From Sphingobacteriia bacterium (GTDB lineage: Bacteria; Bacteroidota; Bacteroidia; Bacteroidales; UBA7960), in NCBI GenBank assembly GCA_011390785.1, contig JAABRR010000019.1, positions 27,463 to 91,462 on the forward strand: DNA of 64,000 nt. Direction: 5' to 3'. Shown piece by piece: positions 18,501 through 26,795 of this stretch. The position numbers were made by a program, and so were the translations under genes. Position 1 is the stretch's first letter, and each line of letters begins with the position of its first letter. The notes below the pieces were generated by a model, which saw only the letters and a program-made list of their open reading frames with translations, made no database searches and was not told where the DNA came from.

Positions 18501-19393
18501 ATGCGGACACCGGGCTCTCTGCCGTAAGTTAGAAAGTAACATTTCTCAGCAGAATATAAATGTTGTGAGTATTCGTACAAATCTTTTTCGGAGTTGTAAT
18601 CCCATCTGTTGGGCGATTGTCCGTAGAAAAGAATATAATCATCATTCCCAAAAACACCGTTATTATTTCCACTTACAAAAATAGCGTGTTCATACAAGTC
18701 TGTTTGCCCTGTTTCAGAATTTAACTCAGGCAACATTCCGGCCTTATTTCCGAAAAGCTGCAGGGTTGACTTTTGTATCTGCGATATATTAATCCCCATA
18801 GATTCCAGATCCTGCCTGTTTATCCGGTAGACCCCTTCTTTATCAACACAAATTCGAAACCAGTTGCCAGAAGATAGAACTGAGTTTTCAGGGTAAAACT
18901 TCGACTCTTCCTGTTTTAATGAAGAATTAAAAGTAAGACCCGGTTTCAAAGAAAATGAAACAAGCTTCTCATAAATTCCATCCCTTTTTCTAACAGGTAC
19001 AATCTCATAGCGAGCAAACTTTTCTGCTTTGGAAGTTTCAAAAGTATTATAAACCACAAAATCTTCTGCATGAAACCCGGATTTACTCAAAATATCTGCT
19101 TCGACTGGCGAGCACACCTCAACTTTGGTTTCTAACAGTTGAAACTGATAAGAGAAATGAGGCACAGTAAGTTTTTTGCGATATACGAATTTTGGAACCT
19201 GCGGCATGCTATCAGGAAATACTGCTCCTTTAAAATACAAAGATGGAAGAAATAGGCTCTGGGAATCACTTTCCAAAACAGGAACTTCCCAATGCAAATT
19301 AAATGAAAGGGGGGGGTCTTCTATGCCATAAGATGTTTTTAAAACACCCAAATAGATGATAAGAATAAAAATACCACTATAATAACGCTTCAT
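15542..19393 (-). CDS. porU: Type IX secretion sortase PorU (C25 peptidase family)
   Basis: PorU is the surface peptidase that cuts off cargo C-terminal signals and joins the protein to A-LPS. The 1283-residue protein has a signal peptide (residues 1-23), a long N-terminal beta region, and a gingipain-type C25 catalytic domain at about residues 520-900. The catalytic pair is His799 in NYIGHGG and Cys833 in MTATCEFSSFDQ, 34 residues apart. A C-terminal sorting-like domain (about 1190-1283, NVPNPFAEYTRFSI...GIYMFRAR) ends the protein, as in known PorU. porV is next downstream. Other C25 proteases are excluded by the neighbour genes and the overall architecture. Confidence 0.95.
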   Translation of the reverse strand: MKRYYSGIFILIIYLGVLKTSYGIEDPPLSFNLHWEVPVLESDSQSLFLPSLYFKGAVFPDSMPQVPKFVYRKKLTVPHFSYQFQLLETKVEVCSPVEADILSKSGFHAEDFVVYNTFETSKAEKFARYEIVPVRKRDGIYEKLVSFSLKPGLTFNSSLKQEESKFYPENSVLSSGNWFRICVDKEGVYRINRQDLESMGINISQIQKSTLQLFGNKAGMLPELNSETGQTDLYEHAIFVSGNNNGVFGNDDYILFYGQSPNRWDYNSEKDLYEYSQHLYSAEKCYFLTYGREPGVRIEMRNSLTENPTHTVGSFYDYQHHERDLVNLLGSGKTWFGELFDVTLNRSFEFSFANIRQEPVHINAYVASRSSVTSSFNLQALEQSNNLTIAGVNIANSTGIFARHTVGSITVLPQGENIQVALSYNRTASGAQGWLNFITVNARRNLIMTGNQMFFRNPSVTGTNHKTKFDLDGISSNHIVWDVTVPENVTIQQFQTNGASGSFIVATDKHREFVVFTNADFLKPRLAGSVPNQNLHGMSVHDLIIVVPDIFKAQAERLAEFRRNFDNLSVSLVSPQQIYNEFSSGTPDIAAIRNFMKMFYDQASETGDYPKYLLLFGNGTYDNKDLLGYGGNLIPTFQTQQSLSPASSYISDDFFGLLDHSEGLDVQGAIDLGIGRLPVRSVDEARFVVDKLLRYNQRIDGLVPGSDDPRFAGVIPNYADWRNIITLIADDEDSNVHFNQSEQIASLMANEHPVFNVEKIYLDAYEQTILAGGSRYPDVNTAINNKVNQGALLINYIGHGGTLGLAHERILTFDDILSWGNYYNLPVFMTATCEFSSFDQPDANELSAGVRIFLKPDGGAAALFTTTRLAYSHSNFTLNDAFMQNAFKPMENGEMPRLGDLIRISKVESSSATTLKNFVLLGDPSMQMAYPKYNAVTTSVPDTIKALEHVTIKGEIYTPEGLFAADYNGVIYPTVYDKKTVFSTLANDSRSSQQEFSMQNRIIYRGAASVENGVFEFSFIVPRDISYNSGNAKISYYFDDGHLHDGCGYYDNIVVTGTSSEYSPDSSGPNISLFMDNHDFISGDKTGPSPVLLAFLADESGINTTGQIGHDIVVFLNNDLSNPFLVNNYYQSDIDSYQSGRVVFPFFNLEKGVYNLTLRAWDVHNNVNSENIEFVVTSGIGLELTELLNVPNPFAEYTRFSIGHNKPATELRIAIEIYSMNGQLVKSIDENVYASGFNVPPIEWDGRDDGGTLLDNGIYMFRARVSTADGEQVQKTEKLLILR

Positions 19394-19808
19394 TCTTTAT
19401 CAATTAAAAATTTATATTTGAAACAACATCAATAGACGTTTTAAAATTGTAATCCTTACACTTTATGTGGTTTTTTCATAACTGTTTATGAAATAAAAAG
19501 AACACATTATTAATAACGAATTACAATAAACAATATTTCAACATCTATGTCTTAAAATATCAACCATGCCAAAAGGTAATTTTTGGCGATCACTTTAAAT
19601 TAGCATACCAAAACTCTGAGGATCTTTTAGAAAACTGCATGATAAAAGCCTAAAAGAAGCAAAACTTTTCAAAGATATTTAGTTGTTTATTTTCTAAACA
19701 AAATTAATCACCCACTTTATCGTTTAGGTAAATATCAAAAATGATAGTTGAACCCAACAATCCTAAATCTAAAACAATTTTGGTATCATATCAAAATCAA
19801 TAATTAAA
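19394..19808. other. Divergent promoter region between porU and the porP-like gene
   Basis: These 415 AT-rich bp separate two divergent T9SS transcription units and should hold both promoters. I see no open frame, RNA gene or strong palindrome in it, and no full -33/-7 pair. Confidence 0.4.
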
Positions 19809-20837
19809 ATGGTGAAACCTGTTCTCAATATAGACGTAAAATCATTAAACTCATTTTGTGTCATGTTGTTTACATTCACCCTACTTATATTTGTTGTTTT
19901 AATTTCAGCCCGGAAGGTTTCTGCCCAAGATGCAATATTTTCGCAACATTTTGCCAATCCACTTTATCTAAATCCTGCATTTACAGGCACAAATAATTGC
20001 AACCGTTTAATTTTCAACTACAGAAACCAACCATTCCCACAATTTGGAAGTTTTTCTACTTATAGTTTTTCTGCTGATTATCATTCCGATTTTTTATCTG
20101 GAGGAATAGGATTAAATCTGTTACACGACACACAGGGTGGACTTATCGATCAAAGCCAGGTGGGTGCTTTCTATGCATGGCAAAGCCGGTTGTCTGACAC
20201 ATGGAATATAAGCCTTGGAATTCAGGTATCGTATATTAATACCCGGCTTAACAGGCAAAATCTTATTTTCCCGGATCAAAATCCACAAAACAATAATACA
20301 ATAAGCACCACGGGTGAAACGTTTAACCAACCAACCGGTAGCCATATAGCCGATTTTTCAACAGGATTGTTAATCTACAGTAACCGGTTTTACGCCGGTT
20401 TAGCATTAAATCATATTTCACAGCCGGAAGTAGAATTATTTGAGAACAGTTTATTAGAAAGAAAGTATAGCCTAATGATAGGATATAACCTAATACCTGC
20501 TGAAAGAAATCATAGAAATTCAGAGAATATAAGTGTTTCACCTAATATCATAATACAGTCTCAATCAAGCTATTTACGCTTTAATTACGGATTATCGGCA
20601 GGTATAAATAGCATCATAGGCGGTGTATGGTTTCGCCACAGTTATCAACACCCAAATACACTGATTTTTATGCTTGGGTTAAAACAGGTAAATTACACCA
20701 TAGGGTATAGCTATGACTATTCATTATCAGGGTTTTCAGGAGTTGGTGGAGGCGCTCACGAGATAGGTGTTTTACTGAATTTTGCCTGCAGGGAGCCTGA
20801 GAGCAGGTATCGCATACTAAATTGTCCAACATTTTAA
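19809..20837 (+). CDS. PorP/SprF-family type IX secretion membrane protein
   Basis: This 342-residue outer-membrane beta-barrel protein has a signal segment at residues about 15-38 (FTLLIFVVLISARKVSAQD). The signature that follows, AIFSQHFANPLYLNPAFTGT, is typical of PorP/SprF. Mature strands alternate with aromatic ends (GFSGVGGGAHEIGVLLNF). PorP binds the PorK/N-M-L machinery or, for SprF-type members, helps secrete one partner adhesin such as SprB. It sits 32 bp upstream of gldJ. Without a large sprB-like gene beside it I cannot say which role applies. Confidence 0.88.
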   Translation: MVKPVLNIDVKSLNSFCVMLFTFTLLIFVVLISARKVSAQDAIFSQHFANPLYLNPAFTGTNNCNRLIFNYRNQPFPQFGSFSTYSFSADYHSDFLSGGIGLNLLHDTQGGLIDQSQVGAFYAWQSRLSDTWNISLGIQVSYINTRLNRQNLIFPDQNPQNNNTISTTGETFNQPTGSHIADFSTGLLIYSNRFYAGLALNHISQPEVELFENSLLERKYSLMIGYNLIPAERNHRNSENISVSPNIIIQSQSSYLRFNYGLSAGINSIIGGVWFRHSYQHPNTLIFMLGLKQVNYTIGYSYDYSLSGFSGVGGGAHEIGVLLNFACREPESRYRILNCPTF

Positions 20838-20838
20838 T

Positions 20839-20846
20839 TATTTTTG
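20839..20846 (+). promoter_or_regulatory. Candidate -7 element upstream of gldJ
   Basis: TATTTTTG, a TAnnTTTG match, lies 23 bp before the gldJ ATG. The nearest upstream TTG is only about 14 bp away, shorter than the usual 19-21, so the promoter is tentative. It would give gldJ a transcript separate from the porP-like gene. Confidence 0.3.
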
Positions 20847-20869
20847 TACAAATTTCAAATGAATAAATT

Positions 20870-22354
20870 ATGACAAGGAATCCCGGAAATTTGACCATTG
20901 TTGCAGTATTATTAATATCTGCAGCCATTTTTTCATCCTGTAGCAAAGAATCGTCCAGCACTACAGGTTGGACCTATAACGATTCACGCACAGGAGGTTT
21001 TGAAGTTAAGCCTTATCTGGAACAGGAAACCGGCCCCGGCCTGGTATTTATCGAAGGTGGTACTTTCGTAATGGGCCGAAGCGAACAGGACGTAATGTTC
21101 GACTGGAATAATATTCCAAGGCGAGTAACTGTATCATCATTTTATATTGATGAAACAGAGGTAAGAAACATAGACTATGTTGAATACCTTTACTGGCTTG
21201 GAAGAGTTTTTGGAGAAACTTACCCTGAAGTTGTTCGTAATGCTCTGCCTGATACTTTGGTTTGGCGCGAAAGACTTGCCTACAATGAGCCATATGTTTA
21301 TAATTATCTTAGGCATCCTTCTTACCGTGACTATCCGGTTGTAGGTGTTAGCTGGGTTCAGGCAAATGAATATGCTGCATGGAGAACAGACAGGGTAAAT
21401 GAAATGATTCTTATCAGAGAAGAAGTACTTGATTGGGATCCAGATCAACTTAATGAAAGAAATTTTAATACAGAGGCTTATCTGGCTGGTCAGTATGAAG
21501 GATTGGTAAAAGAAAACATGCAGGACCTCGACCCAAGGGGTACAGGTGAAAGAAGTGTTAAGATAGAAGATGGTATGCTTCTTCCTGCTTACAGACTACC
21601 TACAGAAGCAGAATGGGAATTTGCAGCTCTCGGACTTATTGGTAATACTGTTTATGAAAGAGTTGTTGAAAGAAGACTTTATCCATGGAATGGTCATATT
21701 GTAAGAAGTAGTGAGAAAAGAACCAGAGGAACCATTATGGCAAATATCCAAAGAGGAAGAGGTGATCTTATGGGTGTTGCAGGTAACCTCAATGATGCCG
21801 GTGAAATTACCGTTCCGGTTTATGCCTATTGGCCCAACGACTATGGCCTCTATAATATGGCAGGTAATGTTAATGAATGGGTTGCTGATGTTTTCAGACC
21901 ACTTTCTCATGAAGCTGTTTCAGATTTCAGACCTTTTCGCGGTAATGTTTTTCAAACTCCCTTGCGCGATGAAGATGGATTACTAGTTCCAAAAGACTCT
22001 CTTGGACGAATTGTTTATCAGAATGTTGATCCTGAAAGTGATCCACGTCTGCCATCAAGAAGAAATTACAGATCAGCTGACAATATTGGCTATGGCGATG
22101 GTGATTATGCATCAAGCCGTTTCTACGGAGATCCTGAATCAGTTGAAAGAATTGGCCAGGAAAAACTTATGTATGACTATGGCACTAGTTCTCTTATTAA
22201 CGACGATGCCAGAGTTTTTAAAGGAGGAGGTTGGAAAGACAGACCCTATTGGGCAGTTCCGGGAAACAGAAGATTTCTTGATCAAAATGAAGCTACCAAC
22301 GACATTGGTTTCCGTTGCGCAATGACACGCGTTGGAAGTCCGGTTGGATACTAA
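20870..22354 (+). CDS. gldJ: Gliding motility / T9SS lipoprotein GldJ
   Basis: This 494-residue lipoprotein has lipobox FSSC with Cys24. The mature protein is a formylglycine-generating-enzyme-like (SUMF1) fold: FIEGGTFVMGRSEQD, DETEVRNIDYVEYL, VVGVSWVQANEYAAW, YRLPTEAEWEFAALG, YNMAGNVNEWVADVF and VFKGGGWKDRPYW. GldJ lacks enzymatic activity in known cases and stabilises GldK and other T9SS parts. The call as GldJ rather than GldK rests on the length and on the following murF gene, the gldJ-murF order known from Flavobacterium. A strong terminator follows. Confidence 0.9.
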   Translation: MTRNPGNLTIVAVLLISAAIFSSCSKESSSTTGWTYNDSRTGGFEVKPYLEQETGPGLVFIEGGTFVMGRSEQDVMFDWNNIPRRVTVSSFYIDETEVRNIDYVEYLYWLGRVFGETYPEVVRNALPDTLVWRERLAYNEPYVYNYLRHPSYRDYPVVGVSWVQANEYAAWRTDRVNEMILIREEVLDWDPDQLNERNFNTEAYLAGQYEGLVKENMQDLDPRGTGERSVKIEDGMLLPAYRLPTEAEWEFAALGLIGNTVYERVVERRLYPWNGHIVRSSEKRTRGTIMANIQRGRGDLMGVAGNLNDAGEITVPVYAYWPNDYGLYNMAGNVNEWVADVFRPLSHEAVSDFRPFRGNVFQTPLRDEDGLLVPKDSLGRIVYQNVDPESDPRLPSRRNYRSADNIGYGDGDYASSRFYGDPESVERIGQEKLMYDYGTSSLINDDARVFKGGGWKDRPYWAVPGNRRFLDQNEATNDIGFRCAMTRVGSPVGY

Positions 22355-22374
22355 TAATTGTTAGGATTCTTTTT

Positions 22375-22411
22375 GTAAAACCCCATCTCTTTTTAATAGG
22401 TGGGGTTTTAC
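22375..22411 (+). terminator. Rho-independent terminator after gldJ
   Basis: An 11-bp perfect stem is formed by GTAAAACCCCA (22375-22385) and TGGGGTTTTAC (22401-22411), extendable by a wobble and a C-G pair. A TTTTAT tail follows. It begins 21 bp after the gldJ stop and separates gldJ from murF. Confidence 0.85.
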
Positions 22412-22446
22412 TTTTATAAATCATCAGAATAAAATCATATGGAATA

Positions 22447-23763
22447 ATGATGAATCCAAAAAATAAGCTTATACACAAATTTATAACTGATGGTGCTAAT
22501 ATTTGCACCGATACAAGACAAATAAAAGAAGGAGATATTTTTTTCGCCCTAAAAGGGGAAAACTATGATGCAAATGACTTTGCCCAAAAAGCTCTTGAAA
22601 AGGGAGCACAACTCGCTATTGTGGAAAGAACAATCTCTCAATCCAGTAAATACGTAGTTGTTGAAGATGTATTAAAAACACTACAGGAAATTGCCACCTA
22701 CCACCGTAGTATTTTCCAGATTCCGGTGATAGGAATTACAGGATCTAACGGAAAAACTACAACAAAAGAGCTTATTAATAGCGTTTTATCTCAAAAATAC
22801 AATACACTTTACACCCAGGGAAACTATAATAATCATATCGGAGTACCATTAACCTTACTTCGACTTACAAAAAAACATGAAGTAGCTATAATAGAAATGG
22901 GTGCAAATCATGTTGGTGAAATTGAGTTTCTTTCTTCTTTAACAAACCCAACACATGGATTAATTACAAATATTGGCAAAGCGCATATTGAAGGATTTGG
23001 GTCTTTTGAAAATATCATTAAGGGTAAAACCGAACTATACAGAAATCTTAAAAATTCCGGGGGTATTATTTTTATTAACGCCAATAACCCATACCTTATT
23101 AACCACGTTAACATCAATATTTGTATAACATATGGTAAAGACGAACAGTTTCAATACACAGGAGAAATAAAAGAGCTGAATCCCTTTTTAACTTTAAATT
23201 ACAAAACCAATATGGGCCACCCCACAGCTGACGAAAACAGAACTATTAAAACCAACATTATGGGGGCTTATAACTTTGAAAATGTAATGGCAGCCATTGC
23301 CATAGGGCATCATTTTGGTGTTGGAGTGGAAAAAATTAAAAAGGGGATTGAGAACTACTTACCATCCAATAACCGGTCTGAACTTAAAATCACTTCCCGA
23401 AACAAAATCATCAAAGATGCTTATAATGCAAACCCAACAAGCATGATAGCTGCACTGGAAAATATTGTTTCTCTTGAGTCAGATAGCCCAAAAGCACTAA
23501 TATTGGGTGATATGCTCGAACTGGGGGATACATCTTTAGATGAGCACCAAAAAATTGTGGATTTTATTGATGAAAAAAACTTCCGGTGGGTTCTCTACAT
23601 TGGTAAATATTTCACCAAAACTACCCATAAAAAAGAACATAGAAGTTTTGCAAATATGGGCGAAGCAGAAAAATGGTTGCAAAATAACCTCCCTGAAGGA
23701 TATATAATTTTGATGAAAGGCTCAAGAGGGATAAAAGTTGAACAGTTAGAAAAATATCTTTAG
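22447..23763 (+). CDS. murF: UDP-N-acetylmuramoyl-tripeptide--D-alanyl-D-alanine ligase
   Basis: MurF adds D-Ala-D-Ala to the UDP-MurNAc tripeptide in the cytoplasm, the last step of the soluble peptidoglycan precursor. It is 438 residues: an N-terminal substrate domain (CTDTRQIKEGDIFFALKGE), then the ATP loop GITGSNGKTTTKE, the carbamate-lysine region and IIEMGANHVGEIEFL. The C-terminal Mur domain includes IKDAYNANPTSM and ILGDMLELG. Two adjacent ATG codons (22447, 22450) are possible starts. It lies after a terminator, so it has its own promoter. Confidence 0.96.
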   Translation: MMNPKNKLIHKFITDGANICTDTRQIKEGDIFFALKGENYDANDFAQKALEKGAQLAIVERTISQSSKYVVVEDVLKTLQEIATYHRSIFQIPVIGITGSNGKTTTKELINSVLSQKYNTLYTQGNYNNHIGVPLTLLRLTKKHEVAIIEMGANHVGEIEFLSSLTNPTHGLITNIGKAHIEGFGSFENIIKGKTELYRNLKNSGGIIFINANNPYLINHVNINICITYGKDEQFQYTGEIKELNPFLTLNYKTNMGHPTADENRTIKTNIMGAYNFENVMAAIAIGHHFGVGVEKIKKGIENYLPSNNRSELKITSRNKIIKDAYNANPTSMIAALENIVSLESDSPKALILGDMLELGDTSLDEHQKIVDFIDEKNFRWVLYIGKYFTKTTHKKEHRSFANMGEAEKWLQNNLPEGYIILMKGSRGIKVEQLEKYL

Positions 23764-23858
23764 TAATTTGTCAATACTTTTGTCAAGGATTAGTTAGTGA
23801 GATTTTTTAGCCAACATTAAGAAAAAGCATGAAATGAAAATCAACTGATTCATTTTTG

Positions 23859-23866
23859 TATTTTTG
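23859..23866 (+). promoter_or_regulatory. Candidate -7 element upstream of the phosphohexomutase gene
   Basis: TATTTTTG fits TAnnTTTG and lies 46 bp before the start. No upstream TTG at 19-21 bp was found. Confidence 0.35.
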
Positions 23867-23912
23867 TAGGATAGATAATCAATAATAACTAATCCTAATC
23901 ACCAAAAATCCA

Positions 23913-25646
23913 ATGAAAATAGATCATAATATTCTTGAAAGAGCCAAAAAATGGACTGGAAGTAGTTTCGATGAAGAAACAAGAAATATGGTAGAAGAAC
24001 TGGTTCAGAATAACCCTAAAGAACTTACTGAATCCTTTTACACAGACCTGGAATTTGGAACAGGCGGATTAAGAGGCATTATGGGTGTGGGTACCAACCG
24101 AATGAACAAATATACTGTTGGAATGGCAACCCAGGGTCTGGCTAATTACGTAAAAAAAAGCTTCCCTGGTGAAAACCTTAAAGCAGCCATTGCATATGAT
24201 TGCCGAAACAACAGCGATCTTTTTGCCCGCATATCTGCAGAAATATTATCGGCTAATGGCATAGAAGTATATTTATTTGACAGTTTACGACCAACACCAG
24301 AGTTATCGTTTGCCATCAGGCACTATAAATGCCACACAGGCATTGTTATCACTGCATCTCATAACCCAAAAGAATATAATGGTTATAAAGTTTACTGGAA
24401 CGATGGCGGGCAGCTGGTAGCACCACACGATTCTAATGTTATTGAAGAGGTAAGAAAAATAACAGATGTTGATAAGATCAATTTTACAGCAAAACCAAAT
24501 CTCATAAAAATCATAGGCCAGGAAACCGATGATATTTATATTCAGAAGCTCACAACCCTATCCCTAAGTCCTGATATTATTAAAAAACATAAAGACTTAA
24601 AAATAGTCTTTACCCCCATTCATGGCACATCAGTAAAAGTTGTTCCTGATGCCTTAAAAGCTTTTGGATTCGAAAATATATATAATGTGCCGGAACAAGA
24701 CATTACTGATGGCAACTTCCCAACTGTATACTCTCCCAACCCGGAAGAACCAGCTGCACTAAAGATGGCTTTAGAAAAAGCCACAGAAGTTGATGCCGAA
24801 CTGGTAATGGCTACCGACCCCGATGGAGACAGAGTAGGTGTGGCAATAAAAAATAATAAGAATGAATTCGTACTCATTAATGGCAATCAGGCAGCTTCAA
24901 TTATTATTTACTACCTGCTAAACCTTTGGAAAGAAAAAGGGAAATTAAAAGGACAAGAATTTATTGTAAAAACCATTGTAACCACCGAACTTCTTAAACA
25001 AATTGCAAACGATTTTAATACCGAATGTTATGACGTGCTTACAGGCTTTAAATTTATTGCGGATATAATCGGCAAACTGGAAGGTAAAAAGCAATTTATA
25101 GGGGGTGGTGAAGAAAGCTACGGATATCTTATTGGCGATTTGGTGCGAGATAAGGATGCTGTAATTGCATGTTGTATTATTGCAGAAGCAACAACATGGG
25201 CCAAAGAAAATGGAAAAACTCTGAACGATCTTCTTACTGAAATATATCTTAAATACGGATTTTATAAAGAAAAACTTATCTCTATTACTAAAAAGGGAAT
25301 AGAAGGTATGAAAGAGATTCGCTCAATGATGGAAGAGTTTCGCAATGCTCCGCCAACATCAATTAATAATATAAAACTTTCTACAGTAAAAGATTACCAA
25401 AAAAGCATAGAATTGGATGTAGAATCAGGCTTGCAAAAACCTATTTCATTGCCTAAGTCAAATGTTTTACAATTTTTTCTTGAAGACGGCAGCATCATTA
25501 CCATGCGCCCCAGTGGAACAGAACCCAAAATCAAGTTTTATTTTAGTGTAAGTGGTAAACTGGAAAAAAGAAAAGATTTCGAGCTTGTTAACAAACAATT
25601 AGAAAACAAATTGACAGGCCTTGCAGAAAGTATCCAGGCAAAATAA
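23913..25646 (+). CDS. Phosphoglucomutase / phosphomannomutase (alpha-D-phosphohexomutase)
   Basis: This 577-residue cytosolic enzyme moves phosphate between C1 and C6 of hexoses. The phosphoserine loop is TASHNPKEYNGYKVYW, the metal-binding loop is ATDPDGDRVG, and a GGGEESYGYLIGD sugar-binding loop and MRPSGTEPKIKFYF phosphate-binding motif follow. The length fits the 570-residue PGM/PMM group typical of Firmicutes and Bacteroidetes rather than the shorter GlmM. It could supply glucose-1-phosphate to rfbA or mannose-1-phosphate, and the preferred sugar cannot be read from sequence. Confidence 0.93.
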   Translation: MKIDHNILERAKKWTGSSFDEETRNMVEELVQNNPKELTESFYTDLEFGTGGLRGIMGVGTNRMNKYTVGMATQGLANYVKKSFPGENLKAAIAYDCRNNSDLFARISAEILSANGIEVYLFDSLRPTPELSFAIRHYKCHTGIVITASHNPKEYNGYKVYWNDGGQLVAPHDSNVIEEVRKITDVDKINFTAKPNLIKIIGQETDDIYIQKLTTLSLSPDIIKKHKDLKIVFTPIHGTSVKVVPDALKAFGFENIYNVPEQDITDGNFPTVYSPNPEEPAALKMALEKATEVDAELVMATDPDGDRVGVAIKNNKNEFVLINGNQAASIIIYYLLNLWKEKGKLKGQEFIVKTIVTTELLKQIANDFNTECYDVLTGFKFIADIIGKLEGKKQFIGGGEESYGYLIGDLVRDKDAVIACCIIAEATTWAKENGKTLNDLLTEIYLKYGFYKEKLISITKKGIEGMKEIRSMMEEFRNAPPTSINNIKLSTVKDYQKSIELDVESGLQKPISLPKSNVLQFFLEDGSIITMRPSGTEPKIKFYFSVSGKLEKRKDFELVNKQLENKLTGLAESIQAK

Positions 25647-25683
25647 AATAATTCGCTTAACAATACATAATAATAAACCTTGC

Positions 25684-25691
25684 TACCTTTG
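25684..25691 (+). promoter_or_regulatory. Candidate -7 element upstream of the DUF486 pseudogene
   Basis: TACCTTTG fits TAnnTTTG 40 bp before the ATG of the decayed gene at 25731. It suggests the promoter outlived the coding sequence. No -33 TTG at the usual distance. Confidence 0.4.
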
Positions 25692-25730
25692 CAGGCTTCA
25701 AAATCTGGTAGTAAGGTTTTTTATGGTTTT

Positions 25731-26057
25731 ATGCGCACCATTTTACTTCTCATTATTTCCAATGTGTTCATGACATTTGCATGGTATGGTCATCTTAAAT
25801 TCAAACATGTGGCGCTATGGAAAGTAATTCTTATTGCCTGGTTTATTGCCCTGTTTGAATATATCTTCCAGGTGCTTGCCAACAGAATTGGCCATGGTTA
25901 GTTTTTTGCAGCTCAGCTGAAAACGATTCAGGAAATAATAACACTGATAGTATTCGCAGTATTCTCTATATTTTATCTTCGGGAAGATTTTTGAGTGGGA
26001 CTATTTGGTAGGATTTCTTTGTATATACTTGCAGCTTTTTTTATTTTCAAAAAATGA
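25731..26057 (+). pseudogene. DUF486 (DMT-like small membrane protein), decayed
   Basis: The gene opens with MRTILLLIISNVFMTFAWYG, the start of a DUF486 protein of about 110 residues. Three lesions break it. At 25899-25901 a TAG stands where the family has Gln (GHG-Q-F), and the same frame continues as FFAAQLKTIQEIITLIVFA. An extra T in the T run near 25988-25992 shifts the frame, which then gives EWDYLVGFLCIY. A missing base near 26030 shifts it again, ending LAAFFIFKK-TGA. The complete gene would have four membrane helices. The separate lesions argue for real decay rather than one sequencing error. Confidence 0.85.
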
Positions 26058-26081
26058 TGAATAAGGCAATTTGTAGAAGCA

Positions 26082-26666
26082 CTATCTAAAAGCGCTTCTT
26101 TCTTCTTTTAGCTTATTTTGAACTTCCGTATTACCAGGATCATTAAGATAATTATTATAAGCTTCAATAAAAGCAGGATGATCTGCATAAAGTTTATTTA
26201 ACAAAAATCCTTCCGGCGCTCTCCACAAAGCAAAAAACAGCGCTCCAAGCAATATTGATCGCCAAAAAAATTGTCTTATGAAAATTGAATGTTCTTTTTG
26301 TTTTAAAAAGATAATTAAACTAAACACTACCAAAAGAAAATTAAATATAAGAGCCAATAAAATAAGTCTGTTCATTCCCGGATAAAAACTTATAATAAAG
26401 AGTATGGCAATAAAACTGAGGGAATAAATGAGTCCGGCCAACAAACTTGTTGATACTGTTATTTTCGACACCCTTATTTTCTTATCCTTCTTAAACAAGT
26501 CGGTAATCCCAATATTGTTAAAAAGAAAAAAGCTGAACCATAAATAAAATATAGAAATTAGTGTTAGGGTAATACTAAGTAGAACCTGCAACCCGAGGCC
26601 AAAAAATACTCTGTATAAAACCAAAGCTATTACCATAAATAATCCAATCAATTCAATTTTCTTCAT
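26082..26666 (-). CDS. Hypothetical integral membrane protein (about 5 helices)
   Basis: This 194-residue protein is not one I recognise. Hydrophobic segments lie at about residues 7-24, 28-48, 70-90, 98-118 and 132-148. A soluble C-terminal tail of about 45 residues contains LNDPGNTEVQNKLKEERSAF and is probably helical. The start is taken at ATG 26664-26666 (MKKIELIGLF), not a TTG six bases upstream. It stands alone between the DUF486 pseudogene and murB, with no operon clue. Confidence 0.7.
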   Translation of the reverse strand: MKKIELIGLFMVIALVLYRVFFGLGLQVLLSITLTLISIFYLWFSFFLFNNIGITDLFKKDKKIRVSKITVSTSLLAGLIYSLSFIAILFIISFYPGMNRLILLALIFNFLLVVFSLIIFLKQKEHSIFIRQFFWRSILLGALFFALWRAPEGFLLNKLYADHPAFIEAYNNYLNDPGNTEVQNKLKEERSAFR

Positions 26667-26795
26667 TAACAAAATTGCTTTTAATCTCTTTTATAATATC
26701 TGTTACAAAAACTTAAACAAAAGTGCGTTATTTTCTTAAATCACCCAAATTATAAATCATATTTCAACCAACCGCGTTTGAATTTCTCACCACTA

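Noticed and set aside
15542..19393. Secreted gingipain-type protease instead of PorU
   Set aside because: Length, C-terminal domain and the adjacent porV gene fit the sortase.
20870..22354. Call of GldK instead of GldJ for the SUMF1-type lipoprotein
   Set aside because: GldK is normally next to gldL, gldM and gldN, which are absent here, while the following murF gene fits gldJ.
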